A stretch of DNA of 49,642 nucleotides, from contig JAEVYX010000004.1 in assembly GCA_023392515.1 (NCBI GenBank), positions 1 to 49,642 on the forward strand, written 5' to 3'. The position numbers and the translations under genes were made by a program. The stretch is from Bacillota bacterium (lineage in GTDB: Bacteria > Bacillota > Clostridia > Christensenellales > Aristaeellaceae). This document shows, piece after piece, positions 7,982-16,239 of this stretch; position 1 is the stretch's first letter; each line of letters starts with the position of its first letter. The notes under the pieces are model-generated. The model was given only the letters and a program-made list of their open reading frames with translations, was not told where the DNA came from and did no database searches.

Positions 7982-9271
7982 ATGGCTATTCAAGAAGCAA
8001 GCATCCAGCAAAATGTGGATGTGCTGATCATCGGCGCGGGCCCTGCCGGGCTGGCTGCCGCTATCGCCGCCCGGGAAGCTGGAATTGATAACCTTCTGGT
8101 TCTGGAACGGGAGCAAAATCCCGGCGGTATTCTACGCCAATGCATTCATAACGGATTTGGCCTGCACAGGTTTAAAGAGGAACTGACCGGTCCGGAATAT
8201 GCCCAGCGGGATGTTGACAAGGCTGCGGAAATGGGAATCCGGATCCAGTGCGGAACCACCGTTTTATCCCTGGAAGAAGACCGCACCGTTACCGCCATCA
8301 GTGAAAAGCACGGCCTGCAAATATTCAAGGCCGGCGCCGTTATCCTGGCCATGGGCTGCAGGGAACGCCCCCGGGGTGCGCTGGCTACACCCGGCACCCG
8401 CTGCGCGGGAATTTTCTCCGCCGGTACGGCGCAGAAATTTGTAAACCTGGAAGGGTATATGCCCGGCCGCCGGGTCGTGATTCTGGGTTCCGGGGATATC
8501 GGGCTCATCATGGCCAGGCGTATGACGCTGCAAGGGGCCAAAGTGCTGGCCTGCGTTGAAATTATGCCTTTCTCCAGCGGTTTGAACAGAAATATCGTGC
8601 AATGCCTGCAGGATTACAACATTCCGCTTCTGCTCAGCCATACTGTTGTTGATATTGAGGGTAAGGAACGGCTCACCGGCGTCACTGTGGCGAAGGTGGA
8701 CGCAAACCGCCAGCCCATCCCAGGCACAGAGCAGCATTTTGATTGCGATACGCTGCTTTTGTCCGTTGGGCTCATCCCCGAAAACGAACTGAGCGAAGGC
8801 GCCAATGTCGCGCTGTCACCCCTCACCAGCGGCGCAATTGTGGATGATACGCTGCAGACCAGCGTGCCTGGCATCTTTGCCTGCGGAAACGTGCTGCATG
8901 TTCATGACCTGGTGGACCATGTAAGTGCCGAAAGCTTCCGGGCCGGCGCCGCCGCTGCCGCCTATGTCCAGGGTAAAAAAACCGCCGGGGCTGTGGTAAG
9001 CGTGGCTGACGGAACGGGCGTGCGGGGCGTGGTTCCCCAAAAGCTTCACTTGCCTGAACAGGAAAGCACCGTTTCTCCGGTGGATTTGATGTTCCGGCCG
9101 GCTGCGGTTTATGAAAACGCGACCATTGTAGTGCGTTCCGGGGAAAAAGAACTTTTGCGCAAAAAGAGCCGGATCTTGACGCCTGGTGAAATGGCTGTCG
9201 TAACGCTGAATGAAAAGGCGCTTCGGGAGTGCAGCCCGGCTGAAAAGATCGTTGTTGAAATTCAGGCTTAA
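7982..9271 (+). CDS. NAD(P)/FAD-dependent oxidoreductase, partner of the GlpA-like dehydrogenase
   Basis: This 429-residue pyridine nucleotide-disulfide-type flavoprotein has an FAD-binding GAGPAG at residues 18-23 and ERE at the end of the second strand. A second nucleotide fold follows, in VVILGSGDIGLIMARR near residue 160, and a late FAD-binding segment reads GIFACGNVLHVHD. The MGCRERPRG block is characteristic of the group coupled to GlpA-like dehydrogenases. It likely passes electrons from the dehydrogenase to NAD or another carrier in the cytoplasm. The ATG follows AAGGAGG located inside the end of the previous gene, and the two are separated by one base, implying coupled translation. 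Confidence 0.87.
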   Translation: MAIQEASIQQNVDVLIIGAGPAGLAAAIAAREAGIDNLLVLEREQNPGGILRQCIHNGFGLHRFKEELTGPEYAQRDVDKAAEMGIRIQCGTTVLSLEEDRTVTAISEKHGLQIFKAGAVILAMGCRERPRGALATPGTRCAGIFSAGTAQKFVNLEGYMPGRRVVILGSGDIGLIMARRMTLQGAKVLACVEIMPFSSGLNRNIVQCLQDYNIPLLLSHTVVDIEGKERLTGVTVAKVDANRQPIPGTEQHFDCDTLLLSVGLIPENELSEGANVALSPLTSGAIVDDTLQTSVPGIFACGNVLHVHDLVDHVSAESFRAGAAAAAYVQGKKTAGAVVSVADGTGVRGVVPQKLHLPEQESTVSPVDLMFRPAAVYENATIVVRSGEKELLRKKSRILTPGEMAVVTLNEKALRECSPAEKIVVEIQA

Positions 9272-9289
9272 AGAAGCGAGGTAGGACAC

Positions 9290-9643
9290 ATGGAACAGAC
9301 CATAACATGTATCAGCTGCCCTGTGGGCTGCCGTATGCAAGTGGTTACGGAAAACGGCCAGGTAGTGGCTATCAGTGGAAATGGCTGCAAACGGGGCGAA
9401 GTTTATGCCAGGCAGGAAAGCGTCGCTCCTCTTAGAATGGTAACCGCCGTTGTGCCGGTTGCTGGGAGCAAGGTGCCGCTGAGCGTTAAAACAAAAAGCC
9501 CCATCCCCAAGAAAGACATTTATTGCTGCATGCAGCAGATTATGGGCTTGGAATTGAAAGCGCCTATCTCTATCGGGCAAGTAGTGTTGGACAACGTCTG
9601 CGATAGCGGCGTTCCCATTATCGCCACCAAGTCTGTCGGATGA
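9290..9643 (+). CDS. DUF1667 cysteine-motif protein
   Basis: This 117-residue protein matches the DUF1667 family, which is nearly always found as the third member of this oxidoreductase operon. The N-terminal CISCPVGC (residues 7-14) followed by GNGCKRG near 30-36 suggests an Fe-S cluster or other metal site, as in molybdopterin oxidoreductase N-termini. The rest is a small beta-rich domain. A role as electron-transfer subunit of the dehydrogenase complex, comparable to GlpC, is inferred from context. The ATG follows GCGAGGTAGG. Its stop codon overlaps the next gene's start in ATGA. Confidence 0.82.
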   Translation: MEQTITCISCPVGCRMQVVTENGQVVAISGNGCKRGEVYARQESVAPLRMVTAVVPVAGSKVPLSVKTKSPIPKKDIYCCMQQIMGLELKAPISIGQVVLDNVCDSGVPIIATKSVG

Positions 9644-10188
9644 GAGAACTAAACGCCGGTACCTCCCATCGCCTTTATGAATCGTTTTACCGGCAGGATG
9701 TGCTGGAAGCCGCCCCCCAGTTGGTGGGGAAGCTGCTTTGCCGCCGCTTGCCGGACGGAAGCGTGCGCCGGGGCAGAATCCGGGAAACGGAAGCTTACCG
9801 GGGCCAGGAGGATTTGGCGTGCCATGCCCGCTTTGGAAAGACGGAGCGCACCGCTCCTCTTTTTGAGGCGGGCGGAATCAGTTATGTGTATTTGGTATAT
9901 GGGCTTCATTGGCTGTTTAATATCGTCACGGGAGCGGCAGGCTTGCCCCAGGCGGTGCTGATCCGCGCCATGGAGAAGCCGCTGGACGGCCCGGCCAAAT
10001 GGACCAGGGCCTTTGAAATTACCGGGGCGCAAAACCGCCTGGATCTCATCGCCGGCGAAGAAATCTTTGTGGAGGACGACGGGTTTCGTCCCGCATTGAA
10101 AGCGCTGCCCCGGGTAGGCATTGATTACGCGGCCTCCCCGTGGAAGGAGATTCCCTGGCGGTTTGCTGCCGCCGAGCACAAAAAATAA
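9640..10188 (+). CDS. DNA-3-methyladenine glycosylase (AAG/MPG family)
   Basis: It removes alkylated purines such as 3-methyladenine and hypoxanthine from DNA in base excision repair. The 182-residue protein has the family signatures: ARELVGKLL-like segment QLVGKLLCRRL, the catalytic glutamate in RIRETEAYRGQEDLACHA (about residues 45-62), the GISYVYLVYGLHWLFNIVT block (80-98) and VLIRAMEP-like VLIRAMEK. Length is slightly short but complete. It overlaps DUF1667 by ATGA, so it is translationally coupled to a redox operon with no evident functional link. A terminator follows. AlkA- and TagI-type folds are excluded by these motifs. Confidence 0.93.
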   Translation: MRELNAGTSHRLYESFYRQDVLEAAPQLVGKLLCRRLPDGSVRRGRIRETEAYRGQEDLACHARFGKTERTAPLFEAGGISYVYLVYGLHWLFNIVTGAAGLPQAVLIRAMEKPLDGPAKWTRAFEITGAQNRLDLIAGEEIFVEDDGFRPALKALPRVGIDYAASPWKEIPWRFAAAEHKK

Positions 10189-10208
10189 TGCGGCCCAAAG
10201 AGCCGCAT
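10188..10208 (+). terminator. Hairpin at the end of the glycosylase gene
   Basis: ATGCGGC and GCCGCAT form a 7-base stem with a 7-base loop starting at the stop codon. No T-tract follows, so it is probably an accessory structure ahead of the stronger terminator at 10221. Confidence 0.35.
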
Positions 10209-10220
10209 CCAAACATAGAA

Positions 10221-10260
10221 ACGGGAGGCCTTATGATAAGAAGCCTCCCGTTTTGGTTTT
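10221..10260 (+). terminator. Bidirectional intrinsic terminator between glycosylase and rubredoxin genes
   Basis: CGGGAGGC and GCCTCCCG pair around an 11-base loop and are followed on the plus strand by TTTTGGTTTT. On the minus strand the same stem follows the rubredoxin stop and is trailed by TTTCTATGTTT. It can end both convergent transcripts. Confidence 0.8.
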
Positions 10261-10417
10261 ACTGCTTTTCAAACATATCCTTACCCACGCCGCAAACGGG
10301 GCACTCGAACGATTCAGGAAGGTCTTCAAAGGGTACGCCGGGTTCAAGTCCATTGTCAGGATCGCCCACCGCGGGATCGTAGACATAGCCACAAACGGTG
10401 CAAACATATACATCCAT
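10259..10417 (-). CDS. Rubredoxin
   Basis: This 52-residue electron carrier has the two Cys-x-x-Cys-Gly knuckles that hold one iron: CTVCGYVYDP (residues 6-15) and CPVCGVGKD (39-47), with the conserved PDNGLEPGVPFEDLP between them. Rubredoxins serve anaerobes in oxygen and peroxide detoxification and other redox reactions. The ATG at 10415-10417 has a perfect GGAGG nine bases upstream; the longer open frame upstream runs through the promoter and is not coding. It has its own promoter and terminator, so it is a single-gene unit. Confidence 0.97.
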   Translation of the reverse strand: MDVYVCTVCGYVYDPAVGDPDNGLEPGVPFEDLPESFECPVCGVGKDMFEKQ

Positions 10418-10466
10418 GATAATGTACCTCCGTTCAAAAGATGGAGGGAACAACCCTCTCTTCCCT

Positions 10467-10495
10467 ATTATACCATAACCCCCAGAGAATTGAAA
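10467..10495 (-). promoter_or_regulatory. Promoter of the rubredoxin gene
   Basis: TTTCAA (10495-10490) and a perfect TATAAT (10472-10467) are 17 bases apart on the minus strand, with TGG just before the -10 making it an extended -10. A small GAGGG/CCCTC hairpin (10444-10458) lies in the leader. Confidence 0.75.
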
Positions 10496-10526
10496 CCGGA
10501 TTTTTATGTTGAAATATGTCAGATAA

Positions 10527-11747
10527 TCAGCCTCCGGACAAGTAGAAAGACAGCCCTCCATACAAATTGACCAGAACACCCAATATCATCAAGGCCCCCT
10601 CATAAAGCCTGGGTTTTTGACGCAGGTGAAGCGTAACAAAAAATAGAACGGGGCATAGGTCGATTAGGTACCGGGTGCCAAATTGCCAGCCGCCAAAGGT
10701 GCGGTGGCACAACAGCAGTATGAAATGGACAATCATGCATCCTGCTGTCAGCCCATGAACGGGCCTTAATCGGAGGTGAAAGGCTGCTCTCAGCATTGCA
10801 GCGAAGGCAACCACGTACAGCGGATTCACCAGATAAAAGGCAAACCCGCTGAAAATGGGGAATTTGAGGCGGCCGGCTTCCATCCATGGCAGGCGAAATA
10901 TGTTCATGAAATTGATCTTTATGTAGTCTGGCGAAAACAAAGCTCCATACTGGGAAACCTCCGGCAGGTAAGAATGGCCGAATTCAAAAAAGTTATCAAA
11001 ACGGAAAAGGTTATAAAGCCCATACCCTAGAGCAATCAGCCCCGGTACAATCAAGAGCGGAACGATGCGGATAAGGGCTTTCAAAGGCGGCAGCTTTAGC
11101 TTTTTTTGAATGTTCCGGTAGCAAAGCCATAGAGCCGGCGGCACATAGACCGCCTGAAAAGGACGGCAGCCCACCGCAAGGGCAATCATGGCAAGGCCTG
11201 CGCCCCAGCTTGCTGGCTTTTTTCCAGCCAAAAAACGAAAGGCGCTCAGCGTAAGCAAAAAGGAAAGGGCCTGCGCCTGATACCATACGCCGCCATACCA
11301 GCACAAATTCAGCAGGTTGCAGCCTGCAACCAGAAAGGCTGCCCATAAAGCGGCTGGCAGGTCCTTCTTGCCAAAACGCCGGCATAGGGAGTAGCCAACG
11401 CCGAAACTCATAAGAAAGTAACATAGATTTAATACCCTGTTGGGGGTTTGCTCTCCGTAAAAAAAGGTCAAAATCCATAAAGGAATGGTGGGTACCGGCG
11501 GAAAACTTACATAGTAGTCCCCTTGATAAACGGCAAGCTCCAGCGCCGGTATATTTTGGGGCAGGTGCAGGCTTCCGGCCCGCCACGCCAGCGCCTGAAG
11601 GGTATAGGAATCCAGGGGATCATGGCTGAACGGAATTTCGCCCAATGCCATCAAGCAAAGGCGCCACAAAAGCGTAAGGCCGATCAGGGCCAGAACCAAC
11701 CCCTGCCGCCGATACAGCGCCCGGTACAGGGAAACCGCTTTTTGCAT
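10527..11747 (-). CDS. Polytopic membrane protein, probable GT-C-type glycosyltransferase-like
   Basis: The 406-residue protein is highly hydrophobic, with about ten predicted membrane segments spread along its length. The first is LVLALIGLTLLWRLCLM, followed by an external loop EIPFSHDPLDSYTLQ. That acidic first loop and overall layout resemble dolichol-phosphate-mannose-type (PMT/ArnT/GT39-like) transferases, which move sugars from lipid carriers outside the membrane, but no diagnostic catalytic pair is certain. No gene symbol can be given. The ATG follows AAGGGGG by five bases. It is divergent from the VanZ-like gene and stands alone on its strand. Confidence 0.7.
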   Translation of the reverse strand: MQKAVSLYRALYRRQGLVLALIGLTLLWRLCLMALGEIPFSHDPLDSYTLQALAWRAGSLHLPQNIPALELAVYQGDYYVSFPPVPTIPLWILTFFYGEQTPNRVLNLCYFLMSFGVGYSLCRRFGKKDLPAALWAAFLVAGCNLLNLCWYGGVWYQAQALSFLLTLSAFRFLAGKKPASWGAGLAMIALAVGCRPFQAVYVPPALWLCYRNIQKKLKLPPLKALIRIVPLLIVPGLIALGYGLYNLFRFDNFFEFGHSYLPEVSQYGALFSPDYIKINFMNIFRLPWMEAGRLKFPIFSGFAFYLVNPLYVVAFAAMLRAAFHLRLRPVHGLTAGCMIVHFILLLCHRTFGGWQFGTRYLIDLCPVLFFVTLHLRQKPRLYEGALMILGVLVNLYGGLSFYLSGG

Positions 11748-11838
11748 AGAGCCCCCTTTTCCGCCGCATGGCACGTTTTTCCACCGGCAGGTCGTTTTAT
11801 GGGAGAACCTTTGAAACCAAAGTTGAAAGGATGGCATC

Positions 11839-12222
11839 ATGAAAGCCTTTTTGTATTTTGTAGTGGACCTGATAGCCAAAGCCCATGACTATCTGCTGCG
11901 TGTCAATGACCGGGTTGAGCTGTATCTTAGCGATAAGCAGCTTCATTTTCTTGTGATTGGCGTCTTGGGGCTTCTTCTTTTCTTTTTCGCGCGTTGGCTG
12001 TTTCAAAAGCTCAATCGAAACGCCATCGCCTGGATCTACACCCTGACGGTGGTTGTGGGCCTCACTTTCGCCATTGAAATAGGCCAATATGTTTCAGGCA
12101 CGGGCAGTATGGAACTGGCGGATATCGTCGTGGGAATTTGGGGCGTTTTGGCCTTTGGTACCGCTTATACCTTGATCCATTATATCGTAAAAGCGCTGCG
12201 CAAAAAAGGTGCCTCAAAGTAA
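11839..12222 (+). CDS. VanZ-like small membrane protein
   Basis: This 127-residue protein has three or four membrane segments. The pattern SDKQLHFLVIGVLGLL, then FAIEIGQYVSGTGSMELADIVVG, matches VanZ-family features: a DK-x-x-HF at a membrane start, an E-x-x-Q pair and a late acidic residue before a small-residue helix. VanZ itself gives low-level teicoplanin resistance, but most relatives have no known role. The ATG has GAAAGGA upstream. Its stop codon overlaps the convergent radical SAM gene by nine bases, and no terminator is visible between them. Confidence 0.7.
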   Translation: MKAFLYFVVDLIAKAHDYLLRVNDRVELYLSDKQLHFLVIGVLGLLLFFFARWLFQKLNRNAIAWIYTLTVVVGLTFAIEIGQYVSGTGSMELADIVVGIWGVLAFGTAYTLIHYIVKALRKKGASK

Positions 12223-13878
12223 AATATAGGAAATTTCAAACTCCCCTGTTACAGGATGGCGGATTTGATAATCGGTATAGGCCAGCCGCTCCTGGCCGTC
12301 GTAGAGGATGCATGCGCCGATTTTCGTTCCCACCGGGGCATCCTTCCGCAGCTGCGCCGTCAATGTTTTGTATCGGGAATCAGGTATAGCCAGAAAGGCT
12401 GGCAAATGGCCGGTATTGTCCATGGAAAGCCGGTCCAGCGCCATGGCATCCCGAAGCGCTTCCTGCCGAATACCCGTCAGGCTGGAGAAGAAAGAGAACG
12501 CAAGCTGGGAATACTGATCCAGTGACAGGCCGCCGGTGGCCGTCTCCGCAATATCCCCCATCCGGCAGAACAGCTCAAAGGGACACAGGTTGAGCTGTTG
12601 AAAAACAAGCGCCAGTGTGCGGCGAAAATAACCGCTGTTATATAAGCGTTCCAAAGCCTCCTCACAGCGTTTCAGACGGCGGATATCGTTATAGGAAAGC
12701 CAGTTTGTTTCAAGCACCTCATACGGAGGCTCCGGAGAGTATAACATTCCGTACTCTTTTGCATGCTGCTGAAAATGGCTGCCGTACAAAAGCTTCAAAA
12801 AGCCCAGCTGCAGCATGTGGGGGGAAAGGCTGATGGCCTGGTTGAAGGATTCGCCGAAGGTTTGAAAATCCTCAAAGGGCAGCCCGGCAATCAGATCGAT
12901 ATGAACATGGATATTGCTGCCGGAAATTAAGCTGACCAGATTTTTGCAAAGCTTGCGAAGATCGGTTATCCTATGGCAGGCCTCCAATGTTTCTTCATGG
13001 AAGCTTTGCAGCCCCGCTTCTATTTGAAAAAGCCCCGGCGGCGCCGTTTGCAGCAGTTGCAAGGTTTCCTCGTCAAACAGGTCGGCGCCCACTTCAAAGT
13101 GAAAGCATACATCCCGAAAGGCATTCTCCCGGCGCTTTTCAATCAGAAAGCGGAAAATTTCCGCAGCCCGGGAAGGGTTGCAGTTGAAAGTACGATCCAC
13201 CAGCTTCACCGTTTTTGTACCGGACCGGGCGACAAGCAAAAGCTCCTCCTTGGCCTTGTCCAGCGGGAAAAAGCGCACGCTGTCCTCCCGGCCCGACAGG
13301 CAGAAGGCGCAGGAAAAGGGGCAGCCGCGGGAGGTCTCCAGATAGGCGATACGGCCGTTCAGCGCCTCCAGGCATTCCTTCGTCCAAGGGGAAGGGGCGG
13401 GCAGGGGCAAGGGTTTTGGCGCATTGGTGCGAATGCCATTTTCCGTACGAAGGGACAGGCCGGGGATATCTTCTGGGGAATCACCCTTGCTAAGGCATTG
13501 GCACAACTCTGTAAAGGCGTATTCACCTTCTCCCGTAATCACATAGTCCGCCTGGGGTAAATTCCGCAGCATGCTTTCTGGCCGGTAGCCTGCTTCGGGG
13601 CCGCCCAGCACAATCACCGTATCCGGCATAAGCAGCCGCAAACATTTGACCAAATATTCAACCTGCTTTATATTCCAGATATAGCAGGAAAAAGCCGCAA
13701 TCTGGGGTACTGTTTCCATCAGCATTTCCAGCGTCTGCTCCCTGGGCTGGTTAATGTTCAGTTCCAGCACCTGGCAGGGGTCGTCCACCCCATATTGCAC
13801 TAGGCCTGCCTTTAAGCACCAGGGTGCCAGGCTTTGATGGACAAATTTGGCGGCAATTCCCACCAAGGTAATACGCAC
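12214..13878 (-). CDS. B12-binding-domain radical SAM protein (DUF4080 type)
   Basis: The 554-residue cytoplasmic enzyme combines a cobalamin-binding-like N-terminal domain (about residues 1-140, with VIVLGGPEAGYRPE near 88 and the YVITGEGE block near 112) with a radical SAM core. The core has the cluster ligands C186, C190 and C193 in RGCPFSCAFC, and the C-terminal third fits DUF4080. Radical SAM enzymes of this class act as methyltransferases or on anaerobic tetrapyrrole and lipid substrates; this one's substrate is unknown. The GTG at 13876-13878 is chosen because AAAGGGG lies ten bases upstream and the MRITLVGIAAK start matches family N-termini. It has its own divergent promoter. Confidence 0.88.
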   Translation of the reverse strand: MRITLVGIAAKFVHQSLAPWCLKAGLVQYGVDDPCQVLELNINQPREQTLEMLMETVPQIAAFSCYIWNIKQVEYLVKCLRLLMPDTVIVLGGPEAGYRPESMLRNLPQADYVITGEGEYAFTELCQCLSKGDSPEDIPGLSLRTENGIRTNAPKPLPLPAPSPWTKECLEALNGRIAYLETSRGCPFSCAFCLSGREDSVRFFPLDKAKEELLLVARSGTKTVKLVDRTFNCNPSRAAEIFRFLIEKRRENAFRDVCFHFEVGADLFDEETLQLLQTAPPGLFQIEAGLQSFHEETLEACHRITDLRKLCKNLVSLISGSNIHVHIDLIAGLPFEDFQTFGESFNQAISLSPHMLQLGFLKLLYGSHFQQHAKEYGMLYSPEPPYEVLETNWLSYNDIRRLKRCEEALERLYNSGYFRRTLALVFQQLNLCPFELFCRMGDIAETATGGLSLDQYSQLAFSFFSSLTGIRQEALRDAMALDRLSMDNTGHLPAFLAIPDSRYKTLTAQLRKDAPVGTKIGACILYDGQERLAYTDYQIRHPVTGEFEISYILL

Positions 13879-13907
13879 CGATGCACCGCCCCTTTCTTTT
13901 GTTGGGC

Positions 13908-13937
13908 ATTGTAACATAATCATACAAATAATTGCAA
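13908..13937 (-). promoter_or_regulatory. Promoter of the radical SAM gene
   Basis: On the minus strand TTGCAA (13937-13932) and TACAAT (13913-13908) are 18 bases apart. The predicted start near 13901 is about 23 bases before the GTG. It lies back to back with the plus-strand promoter at 13938. Confidence 0.6.
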
Positions 13938-13966
13938 TTGCGCTATCAAGCCCGGTACGTTATAAT
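13938..13966 (+). promoter_or_regulatory. Promoter of the 14011-18801 operon
   Basis: TTGCGC (13938-13943) and a perfect TATAAT (13961-13966) are 17 bases apart. The start near 13973 is followed by AAAGGAGGG and the first ATG at 14011. Confidence 0.65.
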
Positions 13967-14010
13967 ATACAGACGAACTTATGCTTTGTCCTCAAAGGAG
14001 GGTTTGGATC

Positions 14011-14889
14011 ATGCAGAATGCATCCGCCAAGCAAGCCGTGGCCCCTGTCTGGAAACAAGCCGTAAAATCCATAAGCAAGGGATTTAGTGACTGGATGGCC
14101 GGCATGCTGGTATCCATCCTCGTTCGGTTGATTGCCTTTTCCCCGTTGCTTACGCTGCTTTTTTGCAAGGCGGGAGATCCGCTAAGGCTTGCAGTTTGGC
14201 TTACACCTATTTTGTACATCCTTTTTGTGCTGCCGCTCCGCTACTCCATGGCAGAGGCAGCGCTGCAGGCATATCAGGGCGGCACTTTTTGCACAACCGC
14301 TCTTGTATCGCTGAAAAGATATGGCCGCAAGCTTTCCGCCCTTATTTCTCAGGGAATTCGGCTGCTGCCTTGGGCATTGCCCCTTTCAGCGGCCGTTGGC
14401 TATGGGGCGTATCTTTACCTGGGCGGCGTTGACAGCCTGACGCTGATGCGCATGCTGCAAAGCCTTGGAAAGTCCCTGGGCGGGGAAAGCGGGTTTATGG
14501 AAGGTGTTTATTTGGTGGCCGCGGGTTATTCCTTGCTTTTCCTGATCCTTTTGTTCGGCATGATGCGAAACGGCATGTTCCGCTTTGTGTGGGCCGAAAT
14601 GGGTGGGGCGAATCAGCCGGCCCGGCAGGAAATGCTGCGGCGCTTGCGCGGGAATCGCATCCGGCAGTTTGCAATCGGTCTGATTCAGGTGGTTCTTTTG
14701 ATCCCCTTCACCGCGGTGGAAGGATATCTTTGCTATACAGGCCTGCGCACCGGCTTTACGCCGCTTTTTGCGGTAGGCATGGTGATAGCCGCGGTGGTAT
14801 TGTATCTGCCGCTGCTGCCCATTCGCAAAATTCTGCCGGCCATGTACATCAAGGCGGCGGGCATACAGCCTGCAGCCCATAAGGCATGA
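14011..14889 (+). CDS. Integral membrane protein of unknown function
   Basis: The 292-residue protein has about six membrane segments, for example LVSILVRLIAFSPLLTLLF (from residue 34) and several later ones, separated by basic loops. No known domain was recognised; the layout resembles the DUF975-type membrane proteins of Bacillota but the match is too vague to assign. The ATG lies eight bases after a perfect AAAGGAGG; an upstream in-frame start has no ribosome binding site. It is the first gene of a five-gene operon and its stop codon is one base from the pseudouridine synthase start. Confidence 0.75.
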   Translation: MQNASAKQAVAPVWKQAVKSISKGFSDWMAGMLVSILVRLIAFSPLLTLLFCKAGDPLRLAVWLTPILYILFVLPLRYSMAEAALQAYQGGTFCTTALVSLKRYGRKLSALISQGIRLLPWALPLSAAVGYGAYLYLGGVDSLTLMRMLQSLGKSLGGESGFMEGVYLVAAGYSLLFLILLFGMMRNGMFRFVWAEMGGANQPARQEMLRRLRGNRIRQFAIGLIQVVLLIPFTAVEGYLCYTGLRTGFTPLFAVGMVIAAVVLYLPLLPIRKILPAMYIKAAGIQPAAHKA

Positions 14890-14890
14890 C

Positions 14891-15619
14891 ATGGAAAGGC
14901 TGGACAAGCTTCTTTGCGCCCAGGGCCTTGGCAGCCGCAAGGAAGTTAGGCAATGGCTGCATGATGGCCGGGTGCTGGTGAACGGAGAAATTTGCACCGA
15001 TCCTGCCCGCAAGGTAGACCCTGTAAAAGAAACGATTCAGGCGGATGATGTATTTCTTTCCATTCAAAAAGAAATGTATATCATGCTAAACAAGCCCCCC
15101 GGCATCCTTACGGCGGCAATGGACAAACGGGCAAAAACCGTGATGGATCTTTTACCGCCCAAGTATCTTTCCTCAGGCTGCATGCCTGTGGGGAGGCTGG
15201 ATAAGGATACCCGGGGGCTCCTTTTATGCACCACCGACGGAGCTCTGGCGCATTTACTTTTATCTCCCAAGCGCCATGTGTGGAAGGAATACCAGGTGAC
15301 GGTGCAAGGAAGATTGACGCAGGCAGATGTGGATGCGTTTTCTGAAGGAATTCCCCTCAATGATTTTACCGCCTTACCCGCCCAATTAACGCTTTACCAA
15401 TGCGGCGAGGCCTTTTCCAAGGCGGTTGTCCGCATCAGGGAAGGGAAGTTTCATCAGGTGAAGCGCATGTTTTTGCAACGAGGCTGCCCTGTAACGGAGT
15501 TGAGGCGCTTGTCCTTTGGCAGTCTCCGCCTGGATGAAAGCCTTCCGGAAGGCAGCTACCGGGACCTTACGGCGCAGGAAATCAACGCCTTGAAAAGCGA
15601 TGTTGGCGGGAGGGAATAG
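14891..15619 (+). CDS. 16S/23S rRNA pseudouridine synthase (RsuA/RluB family)
   Basis: This 242-residue enzyme isomerises a specific uridine in ribosomal RNA to pseudouridine. An N-terminal S4 RNA-binding domain (MERLDKLLCAQGLGSRKEVR, with VLVNG near residue 28) is followed by the synthase domain. The catalytic aspartate is D104 in VGRLDKDTRGLLLCTTDG, and KEYQVTV and HQVKRMF are the other family blocks. Whether it modifies 16S or 23S RNA cannot be decided. It is packed between a membrane protein and a methyltransferase gene in the same operon. Confidence 0.93.
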   Translation: MERLDKLLCAQGLGSRKEVRQWLHDGRVLVNGEICTDPARKVDPVKETIQADDVFLSIQKEMYIMLNKPPGILTAAMDKRAKTVMDLLPPKYLSSGCMPVGRLDKDTRGLLLCTTDGALAHLLLSPKRHVWKEYQVTVQGRLTQADVDAFSEGIPLNDFTALPAQLTLYQCGEAFSKAVVRIREGKFHQVKRMFLQRGCPVTELRRLSFGSLRLDESLPEGSYRDLTAQEINALKSDVGGRE

Positions 15620-15621
15620 GG

Positions 15622-16215
15622 ATGCCGGAACATTATTACACGCAGGACCCGGAAAGCCCCCATCGCATCGCTTCGGTAAAAACCGCATTTAAAGGCAGGG
15701 AACTATCCTTTGAAACGGACGCCGGGGTTTTTTCCCGGGATGGGCTGGATAAGGGAACCTCTATTCTATTGGAGGCATTGCCGCCGCTATCCGGCACTGT
15801 CCTGGACTTGGGCTGCGGCTGGGGTCCGGTGGGTATTTCACTGAAAATGGCTTATCCAAACGCAGAGGTCACTTTGGTGGATATCAACAGCCGGGCGGTT
15901 GATCTTGCCAAACGGAACGCAGAAAAAAATGGCGTCGGTGTTCGTGTCATCCAAAGCGACGGTTTTTCGGCCCTTTCGGGAGAGGTCTTCTCCACGATTG
16001 TCACCAATCCGCCTATCAGGGCAGGCAAGCAGGTGATCTACGGCCTGTTCGCGGACAGCCTAAAGCACCTTGAGCCAAACGGTGCTCTATATCTTGTCAT
16101 CCGAAAGCAGCAAGGCGCCCCATCGGCGGTTACTTATCTTGAAACTTTATACAAGGCTGTGGACGTGGTAGAAAAGTCTGGCGGGTTTTGGGTTGTCCGG
16201 GCCGTAAAGCCATGA
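15622..16215 (+). CDS. Class I SAM-dependent methyltransferase, RsmC-like
   Basis: The 197-residue protein is a small-domain methyltransferase. It has the SAM-binding motif LDLGCGWGPVG (residues 61-71), VDINSRAVDLAKRNA after the second strand, and the catalytic NPPIR motif (129-133), which marks N2-guanine and related RNA methyltransferases such as RsmC. It lacks the N-terminal half of E. coli RsmC, as is usual in Gram-positive homologues of the YbxB type. It follows the rRNA pseudouridine synthase by two bases, which supports an rRNA target. The ATG is preceded by GGGAGGGAATAGGG. Confidence 0.9.
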   Translation: MPEHYYTQDPESPHRIASVKTAFKGRELSFETDAGVFSRDGLDKGTSILLEALPPLSGTVLDLGCGWGPVGISLKMAYPNAEVTLVDINSRAVDLAKRNAEKNGVGVRVIQSDGFSALSGEVFSTIVTNPPIRAGKQVIYGLFADSLKHLEPNGALYLVIRKQQGAPSAVTYLETLYKAVDVVEKSGGFWVVRAVKP

Positions 16216-16239
16216 AACTACAAAAGGAGGAACGATCCG

